Source of the DNA: an uncultured Caldilineales bacterium
GTDB taxonomy: Bacteria; Chloroflexota; Anaerolineae; JAAEKA01
DNA: 60,910 bases
NCBI GenBank assembly: GCA_937907455.1
Contig: CALESQ010000047.1
Coordinates: 1-60,910 of the forward strand
Reading direction: 5' to 3'
The translations under genes were made by a program, and so were the position numbers. A model generated the notes under the pieces. That model was not told the DNA's origin and ran no database searches. It saw only the letters and a program-made list of their open reading frames with translations. Shown piece after piece: positions 41,173 through 50,011 of the stretch (position 1 is the stretch's first letter; every line of letters starts with the position of its first letter).

Positions 41173-44133
41173 ATGAACAGGCGCACGTCCCGCTTTCTTT
41201 TCGCTGCCGGTATCCTTTTATTAAGCATCGCTGCCCTGCTGGGGCGGCAGCAGGTGCAGCCGCCCCAGCGCTTGGCTGCTCTGCCGCACGCCGTGCCAGC
41301 CGCTCCCCAGCAACGGTTGGGCGTCAGTGCTGATCTGCGGGCGCTTTCAGCCGCTGAACGCGCCGCCGCGTTCAGCGCCATGCAAGCCGCGCGTATAGGC
41401 TGGGTGCGCCAGCCCTTTCCGTGGGATGAGATTGAAGCGGTGCGTGGCGAGTTCAATTGGCAGCCGTGGGACGAGGTGGTGGCTGCTGCCGCTGCCCGGC
41501 AGATCGAATTGGTGGCCGTGCTGGACCGCTCACCCGTGTGGGCGCGTGCCGCCGAAGATGAGCACAACCCGGCTGCCCCCCCGGCTGACAACGCCGATTT
41601 TGGTCGCTTTGCCGCTGCTCTCGCCGCGCGCTACGGTGCCAGCCTGCATTTTTATCAGATCTGGGACGAACCAAACATTGCACCGCATTGGGGCCAGCGC
41701 TGGGCAGATGCCGCGGCCTATGGTGCGTTGCTGCGCGAGGCTGCCATTCAACTGCGCGCTGCCGATGCCGATGCTGTAGTACTGACAGCCGCATTGGCCC
41801 CCACCACCGAGCCGGGCGGGGTTAATCAAAGCGATATTGCTTTTTTGGATGCCCTCTACCGCGCCGGTGCGGCTGCCTGGTTTGATGCCGTGGCCGCGCA
41901 ACCCTACGGCTTTGACCGCCCCGCAGATGATCCACCCAGCCCTGACGTATTGAATTTCCGGCGTATTGAATTGCTGCGCGCAGTGATGCAGCACCACGGC
42001 GATGAAGCCACGCCGATTTGGGCAAGTGGCTTTGGCTGGCACACCGCTGCCAACGCTGCGCCCGGTTGGGCTGCGGTTACACCCGCACAGCAAGCAGATG
42101 CTGTCGTCTGGGCGTTGCAATGGGCTGAACAGCAGCCTGATTGGCTTGCAGCCCTGGGGTGGCCTGCCTGGCAACCTCGAAGCACAGCCGGCCCCCGCAC
42201 TGCGTTTGCCCTGGTCGCCGCCGATGGTCACGCCACTCCCGCACTCGCCATGTTGAGCGGTTGGACGGGCAAGCCCGCCGCCGTGGGCGAAGGGCTGTGG
42301 CCGCCCACCGCAGCATTGACCAGCGGCGGCTGGCGGCTCACTGCCGAGGCGGGGGATGCCCCCCGGACAGCCTTGTCTGATCCGCTGCACTTGTATTTCA
42401 GCGGCAGCACCCTGGCCCTGGACTTGCAGCGCGGGCCGTATCGCGGCAATCTTTTCCTGCGGATAGATGATCAGCCTGCCAACGCACTGCCGCACACGGG
42501 TGGCGATGCCGCCTATTTGCCGCTGTATGATCCGCTGGCCGGCAGCGATACGGTGGTAGTGGCGCGTGATTTGCAACCGGGCTGGCACAGTGTAGAGATA
42601 CGCGCTGACGGCGGTTGGGGCCAATGGCCGCTGCGCGGGTTTCGGGTGTTGGCTGCACCTTCGCCGCAGTGGCCTGGCTGGGTGGTATGGGTTGCCGGGT
42701 TGGCCGGTGCGCTGGCGCTGGCTGTGGGGTTGAGCGGTTTGGCTCGGCAGCACCATGAAGCAGGCCCGCTATTGCCTGCCGTGGCCGCAGGATCGGGCGC
42801 ACAGGCCGCGGCTTGTGTGCTGGCTGCAACAGGTGTGGCTGCGTTGTGGTTAGCTCCCGCACCGTGGCCCGCGGCGGTCTTTGCCTTGCTGGCACTGCTT
42901 TTTTTGGCTTTTCCCGCGGTGGCACTCTTTGCTGTGGGGCTGGCTGTGCCCTTTTTTCTGCATCCCATCAGTGTGCTGGGGCGCGCCTGGAACCCTGCTG
43001 AACTGTTGATCTGGCTGGCCGCGACGATGGCTGGCTTGCGCTGGGGCATTACGGCCTGGCGCAGCCGCTCTTCTTCACCGGTGTTTTGGGTGTGGCATCC
43101 GCTGGATGGGCCGGTGCTGGCTTTGCTGATTGCGGCGGCGTTGTCGTTGGTGGCGGCGCAGCGGGTGGGCGTGGCCCTGCACGAGTTGCGCACGGTGCTG
43201 TTGGCCGGGGTGCTGGTCTATGGGCTGGTGCGCCGGGCTGCCGCCGACGCCGCGGGGCGCTTCGATCCCTGGCCGCTGGTGTGGGGCTTGAGCCTGAGCG
43301 CGGCTGCTGCGGCGATTTGGGGCATGGTTCAGGCCGCCACCGGTCAGGGGGTGATCACCGCCGAAGGGGTGTGGCGTGTGCGCGGGCCGTATGCCTCACC
43401 CAATAACTTGGCGCTGTTGCTGGATCACATCTGGCCGCTGCTGCTGGCTGTGGTGATGTTTGAGCGGCTGCGGGCGCGGCGGGTGATGGCAGGCCTGCTG
43501 GCTGCCGTGGTTTTCGCCGGGGCGCTGCTTACTGTCAGCAAAGGCGCGCTGTTGATCGGCTTGCCGCTGGCGCTGCTGGTGCTGGGCTGGCTGGCCGGAG
43601 GACGCTGGCGCTGGGCTGTGCTGGCTGTGTTGGTGCTGGGCGCAGCGGCGTTGTTGCCGCTGTGGCGCACCGAGCGCTTTGCTGATCTGTTTAACCTGAG
43701 CAGCGGCACCGGCCTGATCCGCACCCAGCTTTGGCGCGGCACCTGGGAGATGATCCGCGACCGCGCCTGGTCGGGCGTGGGGCTGGACAATTTCCTGTAT
43801 GCCTACCGCACCCGTTATGCGTTGCCTGCGGCCTGGCAAGAGCTGAACCTGAGCCATCCGCACAACGTGGTGCTGGATTTGTGGACGCGGCTGGGCTTTG
43901 CCGGTCTGCTGGCCGGGCTGTGGCTGTTCGCCGTAGCCATCCGCTATGCCTGGAGCGCGCTGCGTCAAGCCGATGGAGCCAGCAAGGCCCTGCCAGCCGG
44001 TGTGCTGGTGTCGCTGTTGGTGACTTTGGCGCATGGTATGATAGACAATTCAATTTTTTTGATGGATTTGATGGTGGTGATGATGGCGAGTGTGGCGCTG
44101 GTTGCACGCGGGGCTATCACCCGCCACACCTAA
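41173..44133 (+). CDS. Glycosidase-like domain fused to O-antigen ligase (Wzy_C)
   Basis: 986 residues from ATG 41173. A signal anchor (about 7-24) is followed by a clan GH-A-like TIM barrel (about 48-345; resembles GH39/GH5) with acid/base Glu166 in QIWDEPNIAPHW. At the nucleophile position, where relatives have TEFGW, it reads IWASGFGW (Gly286), so the domain is probably not hydrolytic. A beta-sandwich (about 355-490) and about 12 membrane helices follow; the O-antigen-ligase signature is RGPYASPNNLALLLDHIWPL, GLIRTQLWRGTWEMI and WSGVGLDNFLYAY with LSHPHN. It may recognise a glycan and transfer or polymerise it at the outer face. A UDP-xylose synthase gene follows. Confidence 0.8.
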   Translation: MNRRTSRFLFAAGILLLSIAALLGRQQVQPPQRLAALPHAVPAAPQQRLGVSADLRALSAAERAAAFSAMQAARIGWVRQPFPWDEIEAVRGEFNWQPWDEVVAAAAARQIELVAVLDRSPVWARAAEDEHNPAAPPADNADFGRFAAALAARYGASLHFYQIWDEPNIAPHWGQRWADAAAYGALLREAAIQLRAADADAVVLTAALAPTTEPGGVNQSDIAFLDALYRAGAAAWFDAVAAQPYGFDRPADDPPSPDVLNFRRIELLRAVMQHHGDEATPIWASGFGWHTAANAAPGWAAVTPAQQADAVVWALQWAEQQPDWLAALGWPAWQPRSTAGPRTAFALVAADGHATPALAMLSGWTGKPAAVGEGLWPPTAALTSGGWRLTAEAGDAPRTALSDPLHLYFSGSTLALDLQRGPYRGNLFLRIDDQPANALPHTGGDAAYLPLYDPLAGSDTVVVARDLQPGWHSVEIRADGGWGQWPLRGFRVLAAPSPQWPGWVVWVAGLAGALALAVGLSGLARQHHEAGPLLPAVAAGSGAQAAACVLAATGVAALWLAPAPWPAAVFALLALLFLAFPAVALFAVGLAVPFFLHPISVLGRAWNPAELLIWLAATMAGLRWGITAWRSRSSSPVFWVWHPLDGPVLALLIAAALSLVAAQRVGVALHELRTVLLAGVLVYGLVRRAAADAAGRFDPWPLVWGLSLSAAAAAIWGMVQAATGQGVITAEGVWRVRGPYASPNNLALLLDHIWPLLLAVVMFERLRARRVMAGLLAAVVFAGALLTVSKGALLIGLPLALLVLGWLAGGRWRWAVLAVLVLGAAALLPLWRTERFADLFNLSSGTGLIRTQLWRGTWEMIRDRAWSGVGLDNFLYAYRTRYALPAAWQELNLSHPHNVVLDLWTRLGFAGLLAGLWLFAVAIRYAWSALRQADGASKALPAGVLVSLLVTLAHGMIDNSIFLMDLMVVMMASVALVARGAITRHT

Positions 44134-44158
44134 CTGCTACCCGAAAGGAAGCCCTCTC

Positions 44159-45100
44159 GTGCGTATTCTCATTACCGGCGGTGCCGGGTTTATCGGTTCG
44201 CATCTGTGTGATCGCCTGCTGGCTGACGGCCATGACGTGCTGGCTATGGACAATCTGATCACCGGCGACACGGACAACATTGCTCATTTGGCCGGTAACC
44301 GGCATTTTCGCTTTGTGCATCACGATGTCACCGACTATATCTACGTGGAAGGCGCGCTGGATGCGGTGTTGCACTTTGCCTCACCCGCCAGCCCGGTGGA
44401 TTATCTGAACTATCCTATTCAGACGTTGAAGGTGGGGGCGCTGGGCACGCACAAGGCGTTGGGTGTGGCCAAGGCCAAGGGGGCGCGCCTGCTGCTGGCC
44501 TCAACTTCCGAGGTATATGGCGACCCGTTGGTTCATCCGCAAACCGAGACCTATTGGGGCAATGTCAACCCCATTGGCCCGCGCGGGGTGTACGACGAGG
44601 CCAAGCGCTTTGCGGAGGCCATGACTCTGGCCTATCAACGTCACCACGGGGTGGAAACGCGCATTGTGCGTATTTTCAACACCTATGGCCCGCGCATGAG
44701 GATCAACGATGGCCGTGTGGTGCCGAACTTTATCTATCAGGCGCTGTACGGTCAGCCGCTCACGGTTTATGGCGATGGCAGCCAGACGCGCAGTTTTTGC
44801 TACGTCAGCGACCTGGTAGAAGGGCTGGTGCGGCTGCTGCATTCCGATGAGCCGTTGCCGGTGAATATTGGCAACCCCGCTGAGATGACTATTTTGCAGT
44901 TTGCCGAGGCGATCAACCGCCTTACCGGCAACCCCGGTGGCATTGCGTTCGAGCCGCTGCCGGTGGATGATCCCAAACAGCGCCGCCCTGATATCAGCAA
45001 GGCGCAGCGTGTGTTGCACGGCTGGGCGCCGCGCGTGCCTCTGGAAGAAGGCCTAGCTGCGACTGTTGCCGATTTCCGTAAACGTCTGCGACTGGCGTAA
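44159..45100 (+). CDS. UDP-glucuronate decarboxylase (UDP-xylose synthase)
   Basis: 313 residues from a GTG start with a GAAAGGAAG site. It is an extended SDR enzyme: VRILITGGAGFIGSH (NAD binding), STSEVYGDP with Glu118, and YxxxK as Tyr145/Lys149, followed by TYGPRMRINDGRVVPNFIYQ and DGSQTRSFCYVSDLVEG, the signature of UXS. It makes UDP-xylose from UDP-glucuronate, supplying pentose donors for surface glycans. It is 25 bp after the ligase fusion gene and its 3' end overlaps the convergent histidine kinase gene by 48 bp. Confidence 0.9.
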   Translation: MRILITGGAGFIGSHLCDRLLADGHDVLAMDNLITGDTDNIAHLAGNRHFRFVHHDVTDYIYVEGALDAVLHFASPASPVDYLNYPIQTLKVGALGTHKALGVAKAKGARLLLASTSEVYGDPLVHPQTETYWGNVNPIGPRGVYDEAKRFAEAMTLAYQRHHGVETRIVRIFNTYGPRMRINDGRVVPNFIYQALYGQPLTVYGDGSQTRSFCYVSDLVEGLVRLLHSDEPLPVNIGNPAEMTILQFAEAINRLTGNPGGIAFEPLPVDDPKQRRPDISKAQRVLHGWAPRVPLEEGLAATVADFRKRLRLA

Positions 45101-46762
45101 CATATCCGACATAGACTGGCCGGCGCGCGGCAAGGTCACGGTAAACACGCTACCTTGGTCCTTGCCCGCGCTGTGGGCGCTTACTGTACCGTGGTAGGTT
45201 TCCACCAGCTCTTTCACCAGGGCCAGACCTAAGCCCGTACCGCTGTGTGAGCGTTGTCGCGAGCTATCAACCTGGTAGAAGCGTTCAAAAATCCGTTTTA
45301 GCAGATGCGGGGGGATGCCAATGCCGTTGTCAATAACCTGTAGCACATAGCTTTCCCCTTCCTGATGCAACTGCACGGTGATGGTGCCGCCGGGTGGGGT
45401 AAATTTGATGGCGTTGCCCAGCAAGTTATCAATGATACGCCGCAGGTGATCTTGCCGCGCGATGACATCGAAAGCCGCCTCAGGGCTGGGCAATTCGGTG
45501 ACCAGAGTAACATCGAATTCTTTTGCCAGATACAGGAAGCTGGTTACGCTGTTCTGGACAGCCTCATTGAAGGATGCCTGCATCACGTTGAGGCGGGAAG
45601 CGCCAGCTTCCAGCATGGCCATGATGTCTCCCACCAGCTCGGTGAGCGCCTCGGCGTTGCGCATAATTACCTGCAAGGCTTCGACTCGGGGGGTTGGCGT
45701 GCTGGTGTTTTCTTCCATCAACAGCAGCTCGGTGTAGCCGCGGATCATGGTGAGCGGGGTGCGCAGTTCATGCGACACGTTTTGCATGAACTGGTCCTTG
45801 AGTGTTTCCAGTCCTTTTAGCTGGTCATAGGCTTGGGCCAGATCTTCGGCGCGCTGCTGGGCGCTGGCATACAAGCGAGCGTTTTCGATGGCATTAGCCA
45901 GTTGATCACACATGATTTGAAAACCAACGACATCCTGCGAAGAAAACACTCCGGAGCGTTTGCTTTGCGCACTCAATACCCCTACTACTTTGTCGTGAGT
46001 TACCAGGGGCAGCACGATTTCTGATTGCGACCAGGGCAGGCGCGAGGTTTCGGTGCGTGAAGGGTCATCGCTGCGCTCTACCACTACGATATGGCTTCTG
46101 GTAGCCAGACAGCGTGCCACAGTGGAGGCTCCGTTGGCCTTGAGACGGTGACGCGTGGCCAGTCGGCGGCGACCTTCGGCGCCGGTGGCGGCGCGTAACT
46201 CGGCAAAGGTCACTTCGTCATCTACCAGGTAAACGGCGATGTAATCCAGGTTAAGGCGTTCGCGTATCAGATCCACTGCGGTGGTCAGCAGCGTGCCCAG
46301 ATCTAGGGTCGAGGTAGCCGTGCGGGCGACTTCCGCAGCGGTCTCCAGTTGCAGGGTGTGGCGGTGCAGGGTGTGCTGCAATGCCGAGCGAATGCGCTCC
46401 TGTTCACCCAGCACGATCGCTTCGCGCGCCTCGATATAACCTTGAACCATCAATTGGTGAAAGATATCTACCGTGAACGCGACTTGATCATCCGAAGCGC
46501 CGTGGAATTCGCGCAGACTGCGCCCCAGGCCAAGCACAGCTTCGTTGGCCAGACCCAGATTACACAGGGTTACCCCGAACTCTTTCGCTCGCTGGATGTT
46601 TGGAGATTGAAGATACGCGGACACAGCCACAGCAATCGCTGTGGCTATTTCATCAATTTGGCGCGGATGGAGGAAAGCACGACTGTTGAATAGGGTAAGC
46701 CGTAAGCTGCCGGAGATACTCTGAATCAACGGGTCAGGAGGTGTGACAGTTTGTTGGCCCAA
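45053..46762 (-). CDS. GAF-domain sensor histidine kinase
   Basis: About 569 residues. An N-terminal helical domain (about 1-130) that I do not recognise, a coiled coil, a GAF domain (about 150-315), then HisKA with the phospho-acceptor in NVSHELRTPLTMIRGY and a HATPase with DNLLGNAIKFT, DNGIGIP and GTGLGLALVKEL. No membrane helix, so a cytoplasmic sensor. The start is likely a TTG at 46762 with a GGAG site; a TTG at 46804 would be the longest. No response regulator is adjacent. Its 3' end overlaps the UDP-xylose synthase gene on the other strand. Confidence 0.85.
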   Translation of the reverse strand: MGQQTVTPPDPLIQSISGSLRLTLFNSRAFLHPRQIDEIATAIAVAVSAYLQSPNIQRAKEFGVTLCNLGLANEAVLGLGRSLREFHGASDDQVAFTVDIFHQLMVQGYIEAREAIVLGEQERIRSALQHTLHRHTLQLETAAEVARTATSTLDLGTLLTTAVDLIRERLNLDYIAVYLVDDEVTFAELRAATGAEGRRRLATRHRLKANGASTVARCLATRSHIVVVERSDDPSRTETSRLPWSQSEIVLPLVTHDKVVGVLSAQSKRSGVFSSQDVVGFQIMCDQLANAIENARLYASAQQRAEDLAQAYDQLKGLETLKDQFMQNVSHELRTPLTMIRGYTELLLMEENTSTPTPRVEALQVIMRNAEALTELVGDIMAMLEAGASRLNVMQASFNEAVQNSVTSFLYLAKEFDVTLVTELPSPEAAFDVIARQDHLRRIIDNLLGNAIKFTPPGGTITVQLHQEGESYVLQVIDNGIGIPPHLLKRIFERFYQVDSSRQRSHSGTGLGLALVKELVETYHGTVSAHSAGKDQGSVFTVTLPRAGQSMSDMLRQSQTFTEIGNSRS

Positions 46763-46855
46763 CGATGCGTCTCCAACTTCTTTTATTAGCAGGATACCGA
46801 GCAACGACTGTTAATTAAAGACGCAACACCAATATCACCGGGGATAGGTGCGGTA

Positions 46856-47659
46856 CTACTTGAGCAGATACATGCCATAGCCGGTGCCGGTAGCACCGAA
46901 TACCTCGCGATCGCGGTCGGTTAACAGCGATTGATCGAAACCATGCCAATCCAGAAACGAGAGATAACCCTGGGCATCGGGTTTCCAGGGATGAAGCAAC
47001 TGGGCATAGTGTTGCAGACTGCGCACTGTGAAGGGCGATCCCATCTGCGCGTAGATGCGCAACACCTGCTGACCCAACGGATCGTTGGGGTTACCGTCTG
47101 CTCCCTGCGCGTTGAAGGCCCAGCAGGCATCAGGCCCGCACCATTCATACAGCGATTGAGCGGCATGGGCAATGCCAGCATCGGATAAAAAGCCACCTAC
47201 ACCCCAGTAAATCACACCAACATCACGTCGGTTGCCGATGATTTCCTGCACTTCAGGACTATTAAGCAGCTTTTCTGGCTGGCTGGCATCCGCCTCGAAG
47301 AAATAGACATTTTTGGTGTCGCCCAAAATTTCTTTGGCGTATTCCACCACCACGGGGTCGTAGTCGGAATAGATAACGGTAGTTCCTGCCGGCACCACGG
47401 TATGCAAATGGTCTTGGGTGGGCAACCCTGAAGCAAAGTCTATGAGAATATTAAACCCGCGACCAACTGTTAGCTCATGGGCAATGTCTCGTAAGCACCA
47501 GCGTTGAAGACGCGATAGCTTGGATAAAAAGGGCAAACGCTGCAAAATTTGATCAGCGGCGGCGCGGTCCACCTCGAAATTATGGTGACCGCCCAGAAAA
47601 TAGTCATAGATGCGTCCGGCGCTAGGAACACGGGCGTCAACGATGCTCTCTTTCGACAT
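46856..47659 (-). CDS. DUF574 SAM-dependent methyltransferase
   Basis: 267 residues. It has the DUF574 hallmark VPSAGRIYDYFLGGHHNFEVDR, then FNILIDFASGLPTQDHLH (SAM motif), VIYSDYDPVVVEYA and a DWHGFDQSLL tail. This family is abundant in actinomycetes and occurs in Chloroflexota; its substrates are unknown. A GGAGG site and an extended -10 promoter precede the start. It is upstream of the histidine kinase gene, with a 51-bp gap (to 46804), so they may share a transcript. Confidence 0.88.
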   Translation of the reverse strand: MSKESIVDARVPSAGRIYDYFLGGHHNFEVDRAAADQILQRLPFLSKLSRLQRWCLRDIAHELTVGRGFNILIDFASGLPTQDHLHTVVPAGTTVIYSDYDPVVVEYAKEILGDTKNVYFFEADASQPEKLLNSPEVQEIIGNRRDVGVIYWGVGGFLSDAGIAHAAQSLYEWCGPDACWAFNAQGADGNPNDPLGQQVLRIYAQMGSPFTVRSLQHYAQLLHPWKPDAQGYLSFLDWHGFDQSLLTDRDREVFGATGTGYGMYLLK

Positions 47660-47711
47660 GTCTGCCTCCAGGGATTAAGAAATAGGCGTTCGCAGCATAG
47701 AACGTGAGAAA

Positions 47712-47740
47712 ATTGTAGCATACACTAGGTGATAAAACAA
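47712..47740 (-). promoter_or_regulatory. Promoter of the DUF574 methyltransferase gene
   Basis: On the minus strand TTGTTT (47735-47740), 17 bp, TACAAT (47712-47717), with an extended TATGC preceding the -10. The same TATGCTA pattern occurs at 1474-1483. Confidence 0.6.
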
Positions 47741-47853
47741 ATAGGATATGGCCCTTAACGTGCTTTTGTCATCATTTTGTAAGCTAATACATGAACAAAC
47801 GGGTAAACACACTTGCTACATCAGGGCTGTGAACTTTAACCCGGGGCACAAAA

Positions 47854-47883
47854 AAGGCGTGCCCATGATCATGGGCACGCCTT
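47854..47883 (-). terminator. Terminator of the fructose-bisphosphate aldolase gene
   Basis: A perfect 30-bp palindrome, AAGGCGTGCCCAT, GATC, ATGGGCACGCCTT, with an adjoining A-tract (47850-47855) that gives a U-run on the minus strand. It lies 24 bp past the aldolase stop. Confidence 0.9.
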
Positions 47884-47906
47884 GCACTGGCAAAAGCGAC
47901 AACAGA

Positions 47907-48959
47907 TTAGGCAACTTGAATGCTGGTGTCGAGGTACACATCCTGAATGGCGTGCAGCAGAGCAGCGCCATCAGCCATGGGACGCTGGAACGCTTTGCGT
48001 CCGGAGATCAGGCCCATGCCACCGGCGCGCTTGTTGATCACCGCGGTGCGCACAGCCTCGGCCAGGTCGTTTTGCCCCGACGCGCCGCCAGAGTTGATCA
48101 GACCGGCGCGGCCCATGTAGCTGGTGGCTACCTGGTAGCGCACCAGGTCAATGGGATGATCACTGGTCAACTCATCGTACACCTTTTTGTTGGTGTGACC
48201 AAAGCCAACCTTACGGTAACCATCGTTGTTCTCGGCCATCTTCTGTTTGACGATGTCGGCCTCGATGGTAACGGCCAGGTGATTGCCCTGCCCTGTCAGG
48301 TCGGCCGAGGTGTGATAGTCTACACCATCCTTTTTGAAAGCGGAGTTGCGCAGATAAGCCCATAGCACCGTAACCAAGCCCAACTCGTGGGCACGGGCGA
48401 AGGCCTCGCTGACTTCGATGATCTGGCGGCGCGATTCGGGGGAACCAAAGTAAATGGTAGCGCCTACCGCGGTTGCGCCTAATTCAAAAGCCTGATCCAC
48501 CGAGGCAAACAGGGTTTGATCGTACAGTGCAGGATGGGTGAGGGTTTCGTTGTGGTTGAGCTTGACCATGAAGTTGATCTTGTGCGCGTATTTGCGCGAC
48601 ATCATGCCCAGCACGCCCAGCGTGGAGGCTACAGCGTTACAGCCGCCTTCAATAGCCAGCTTGATGATGTTTTCGGGGTCGAAGTAAAGCGGGTTGGGAG
48701 CAAACGACGCGCCCGCGGAATGTTCGATGCCCTGGTCTACCGGCAAAATAGAGAGATAGCCCGTACCACCCAAACGACCGGCATTGAACATGCTTTGCAT
48801 GTTGCGCAATACCGTGGGCGGGCGGTCGGTAATGCTCATCACACGATCCACAAAATTCGGCCCTGGCAAGTGCAGCATCTCTTTGGAGATTCTGGGCGAA
48901 TTGAAGCCTAGCAGATATTGCGCATCTGCGCCTAACAGTTGCTCAACCTGAACGGTCAT
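47907..48959 (-). CDS. Class I fructose-bisphosphate aldolase, DhnA/archaeal type
   Basis: 350 residues from an ATG with an AGGAGG site. Features are LSILPVDQGIEHSAG, FMVKLNHNETL, GATAVGATIYFGSPESRRQI and GRAGLINSGGASGQNDLAEA, ending with a phosphate-binding RAGGMGLISGRKAFQRP. This Schiff-base aldolase type is the archaeal FBA/DhnA family; it cleaves or forms fructose-1,6-bisphosphate. It is monocistronic, with its own promoter and terminator. Confidence 0.93.
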   Translation of the reverse strand: MTVQVEQLLGADAQYLLGFNSPRISKEMLHLPGPNFVDRVMSITDRPPTVLRNMQSMFNAGRLGGTGYLSILPVDQGIEHSAGASFAPNPLYFDPENIIKLAIEGGCNAVASTLGVLGMMSRKYAHKINFMVKLNHNETLTHPALYDQTLFASVDQAFELGATAVGATIYFGSPESRRQIIEVSEAFARAHELGLVTVLWAYLRNSAFKKDGVDYHTSADLTGQGNHLAVTIEADIVKQKMAENNDGYRKVGFGHTNKKVYDELTSDHPIDLVRYQVATSYMGRAGLINSGGASGQNDLAEAVRTAVINKRAGGMGLISGRKAFQRPMADGAALLHAIQDVYLDTSIQVA

Positions 48960-49020
48960 AGGGGATGCCTCCTGGTAAAGATTGTTTCTTTTTCGACATG
49001 AGTTTGAGAAACTCGCAACA

Positions 49021-49050
49021 AGTATAACACAGAAAGCTTGATGTGTGCAA
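49021..49050 (-). promoter_or_regulatory. Promoter of the aldolase gene
   Basis: On the minus strand TTGCAC (49045-49050), 18 bp, TATACT (49021-49026). Confidence 0.65.
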
Positions 49051-49136
49051 AGCCCATCAGCCCTAAGACAGGGCTTTGCCAAAAGTCGCTGCTGTCGTCA
49101 TGCCAACCGCAGGGCTGAGGTTTCTCCGCGCGGGCA

Positions 49137-49164
49137 TTGCCTGCCCTGCGGATTTGTGTATAAT
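49137..49164 (+). promoter_or_regulatory. Promoter of the phosphoribosyltransferase gene
   Basis: TTGCCT (49137-49142), 16 bp, TATAAT (49159-49164), 60 bp before the ATG at 49225. Confidence 0.65.
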
Positions 49165-49224
49165 ATCACTGGCACTCTGCACGATGCGCCATCTAACCTT
49201 GCGTTCAGAAAAGGGCATAGTCTC

Positions 49225-49782
49225 ATGCAACCACGTCAAACCTACACCGTTGAAGTAGCAGGCATTACCCGCCATTTTCCCCTGTTCGAGGTCGCACCTG
49301 GCGTTCGGATTGCAATTTTCAACATGCTGGGCGATACCATTGTGGTTAAGGCCGCGGCAGCCGCGCTGGCCGAAAAACTCAAACACACCACAGCCGATGT
49401 GCTGGTGACCGCTGAAGCCAAAAGCATCCCACTGATCTACGAAATGAGCGCGCTGATGGGCTTGCCCTACGTAGTGCTGCGCAAAAGCTATAAAACCTAC
49501 ATGGGTGAAGCGCTTAGTGCCCAGACTGTATCCATCACCACCGGTGTGCTGCAAACGCTCTACCTGGACGAAAAAGATCATCGCCTGATTGCTGGCAAGC
49601 GCGTTATTTTGGTGGATGATGTGGTCAGCACTGGCAGCACGCTGGAAGGAATGCAGCAGGTGATGGATAAAGCCGGCGCGCAGGTTGGCACGGTCGCCGC
49701 TATTTTCACCGAAGGTGACAGCGACTGGTCGCACATAGTGGCGCTGGGCAATCTGCCGGTGTTTATCGAGAGTGCATCCTGA
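49225..49782 (+). CDS. Adenine phosphoribosyltransferase-like protein
   Basis: 185 residues of type I phosphoribosyltransferase fold with the PRPP loop VILVDDVVSTGSTLEGM, VTAEAKSIPLIYEMSALMGL and YVVLRKSYKTYMGEA, resembling Apt-type purine salvage enzymes. An N-terminal extension of about 25 residues reads YTVEVAGITRHFPLFEVAPG. Adenine is the best guess for the base; xanthine or a regulatory PurR-like role cannot be excluded. Confidence 0.8.
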   Translation: MQPRQTYTVEVAGITRHFPLFEVAPGVRIAIFNMLGDTIVVKAAAAALAEKLKHTTADVLVTAEAKSIPLIYEMSALMGLPYVVLRKSYKTYMGEALSAQTVSITTGVLQTLYLDEKDHRLIAGKRVILVDDVVSTGSTLEGMQQVMDKAGAQVGTVAAIFTEGDSDWSHIVALGNLPVFIESAS

Positions 49783-49804
49783 CAACTTATCTTTTTCCTG
49801 TCGG

Positions 49805-49934
49805 CAGGGTATACCTGGGCCCCGGTGCAAACCTTTGATGATTTGCACAGGAAAATACCCTGTGGTATAGTGCCCTGGTTGGGCAAGCTCTGAATACCAA
49901 CGCCGTCCCGCATGTAAGCCGAGCGGCGTTTTTG
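49805..49934 (+). promoter_or_regulatory. Structured element, promoter and terminator upstream of the DEAD-box gene
   Basis: A nested stem-loop: outer CAGGGTAT (49805-49812) with ATACCCTG (49855-49862), inner GTGCAAA (49825-49831) with TTTGCAC (49842-49848). TTGCAC (49843-49848), 17 bp, TATAGT (49866-49871) could be a promoter. A terminator-like hairpin follows, AACGCCG (49899-49905) and CGGCGTT (49924-49930) with a T-run. The helicase ATG is 78 bp further on. It may end the phosphoribosyltransferase transcript, or be an attenuator for the helicase. Confidence 0.5.
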
Positions 49935-50011
49935 TTTGCCTTTGTCCCCCGGTGTGTCCCAGCGGTCGTTCACCTCCGGCTGATCTACTTTGACCGCATC
50001 CCAGGAGGATC

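Noticed and set aside
41530..42756. 408-residue open frame opposite the glycosidase-like fusion.
   Set aside because: Antisense shadow with His/Gln/Arg-rich composition.
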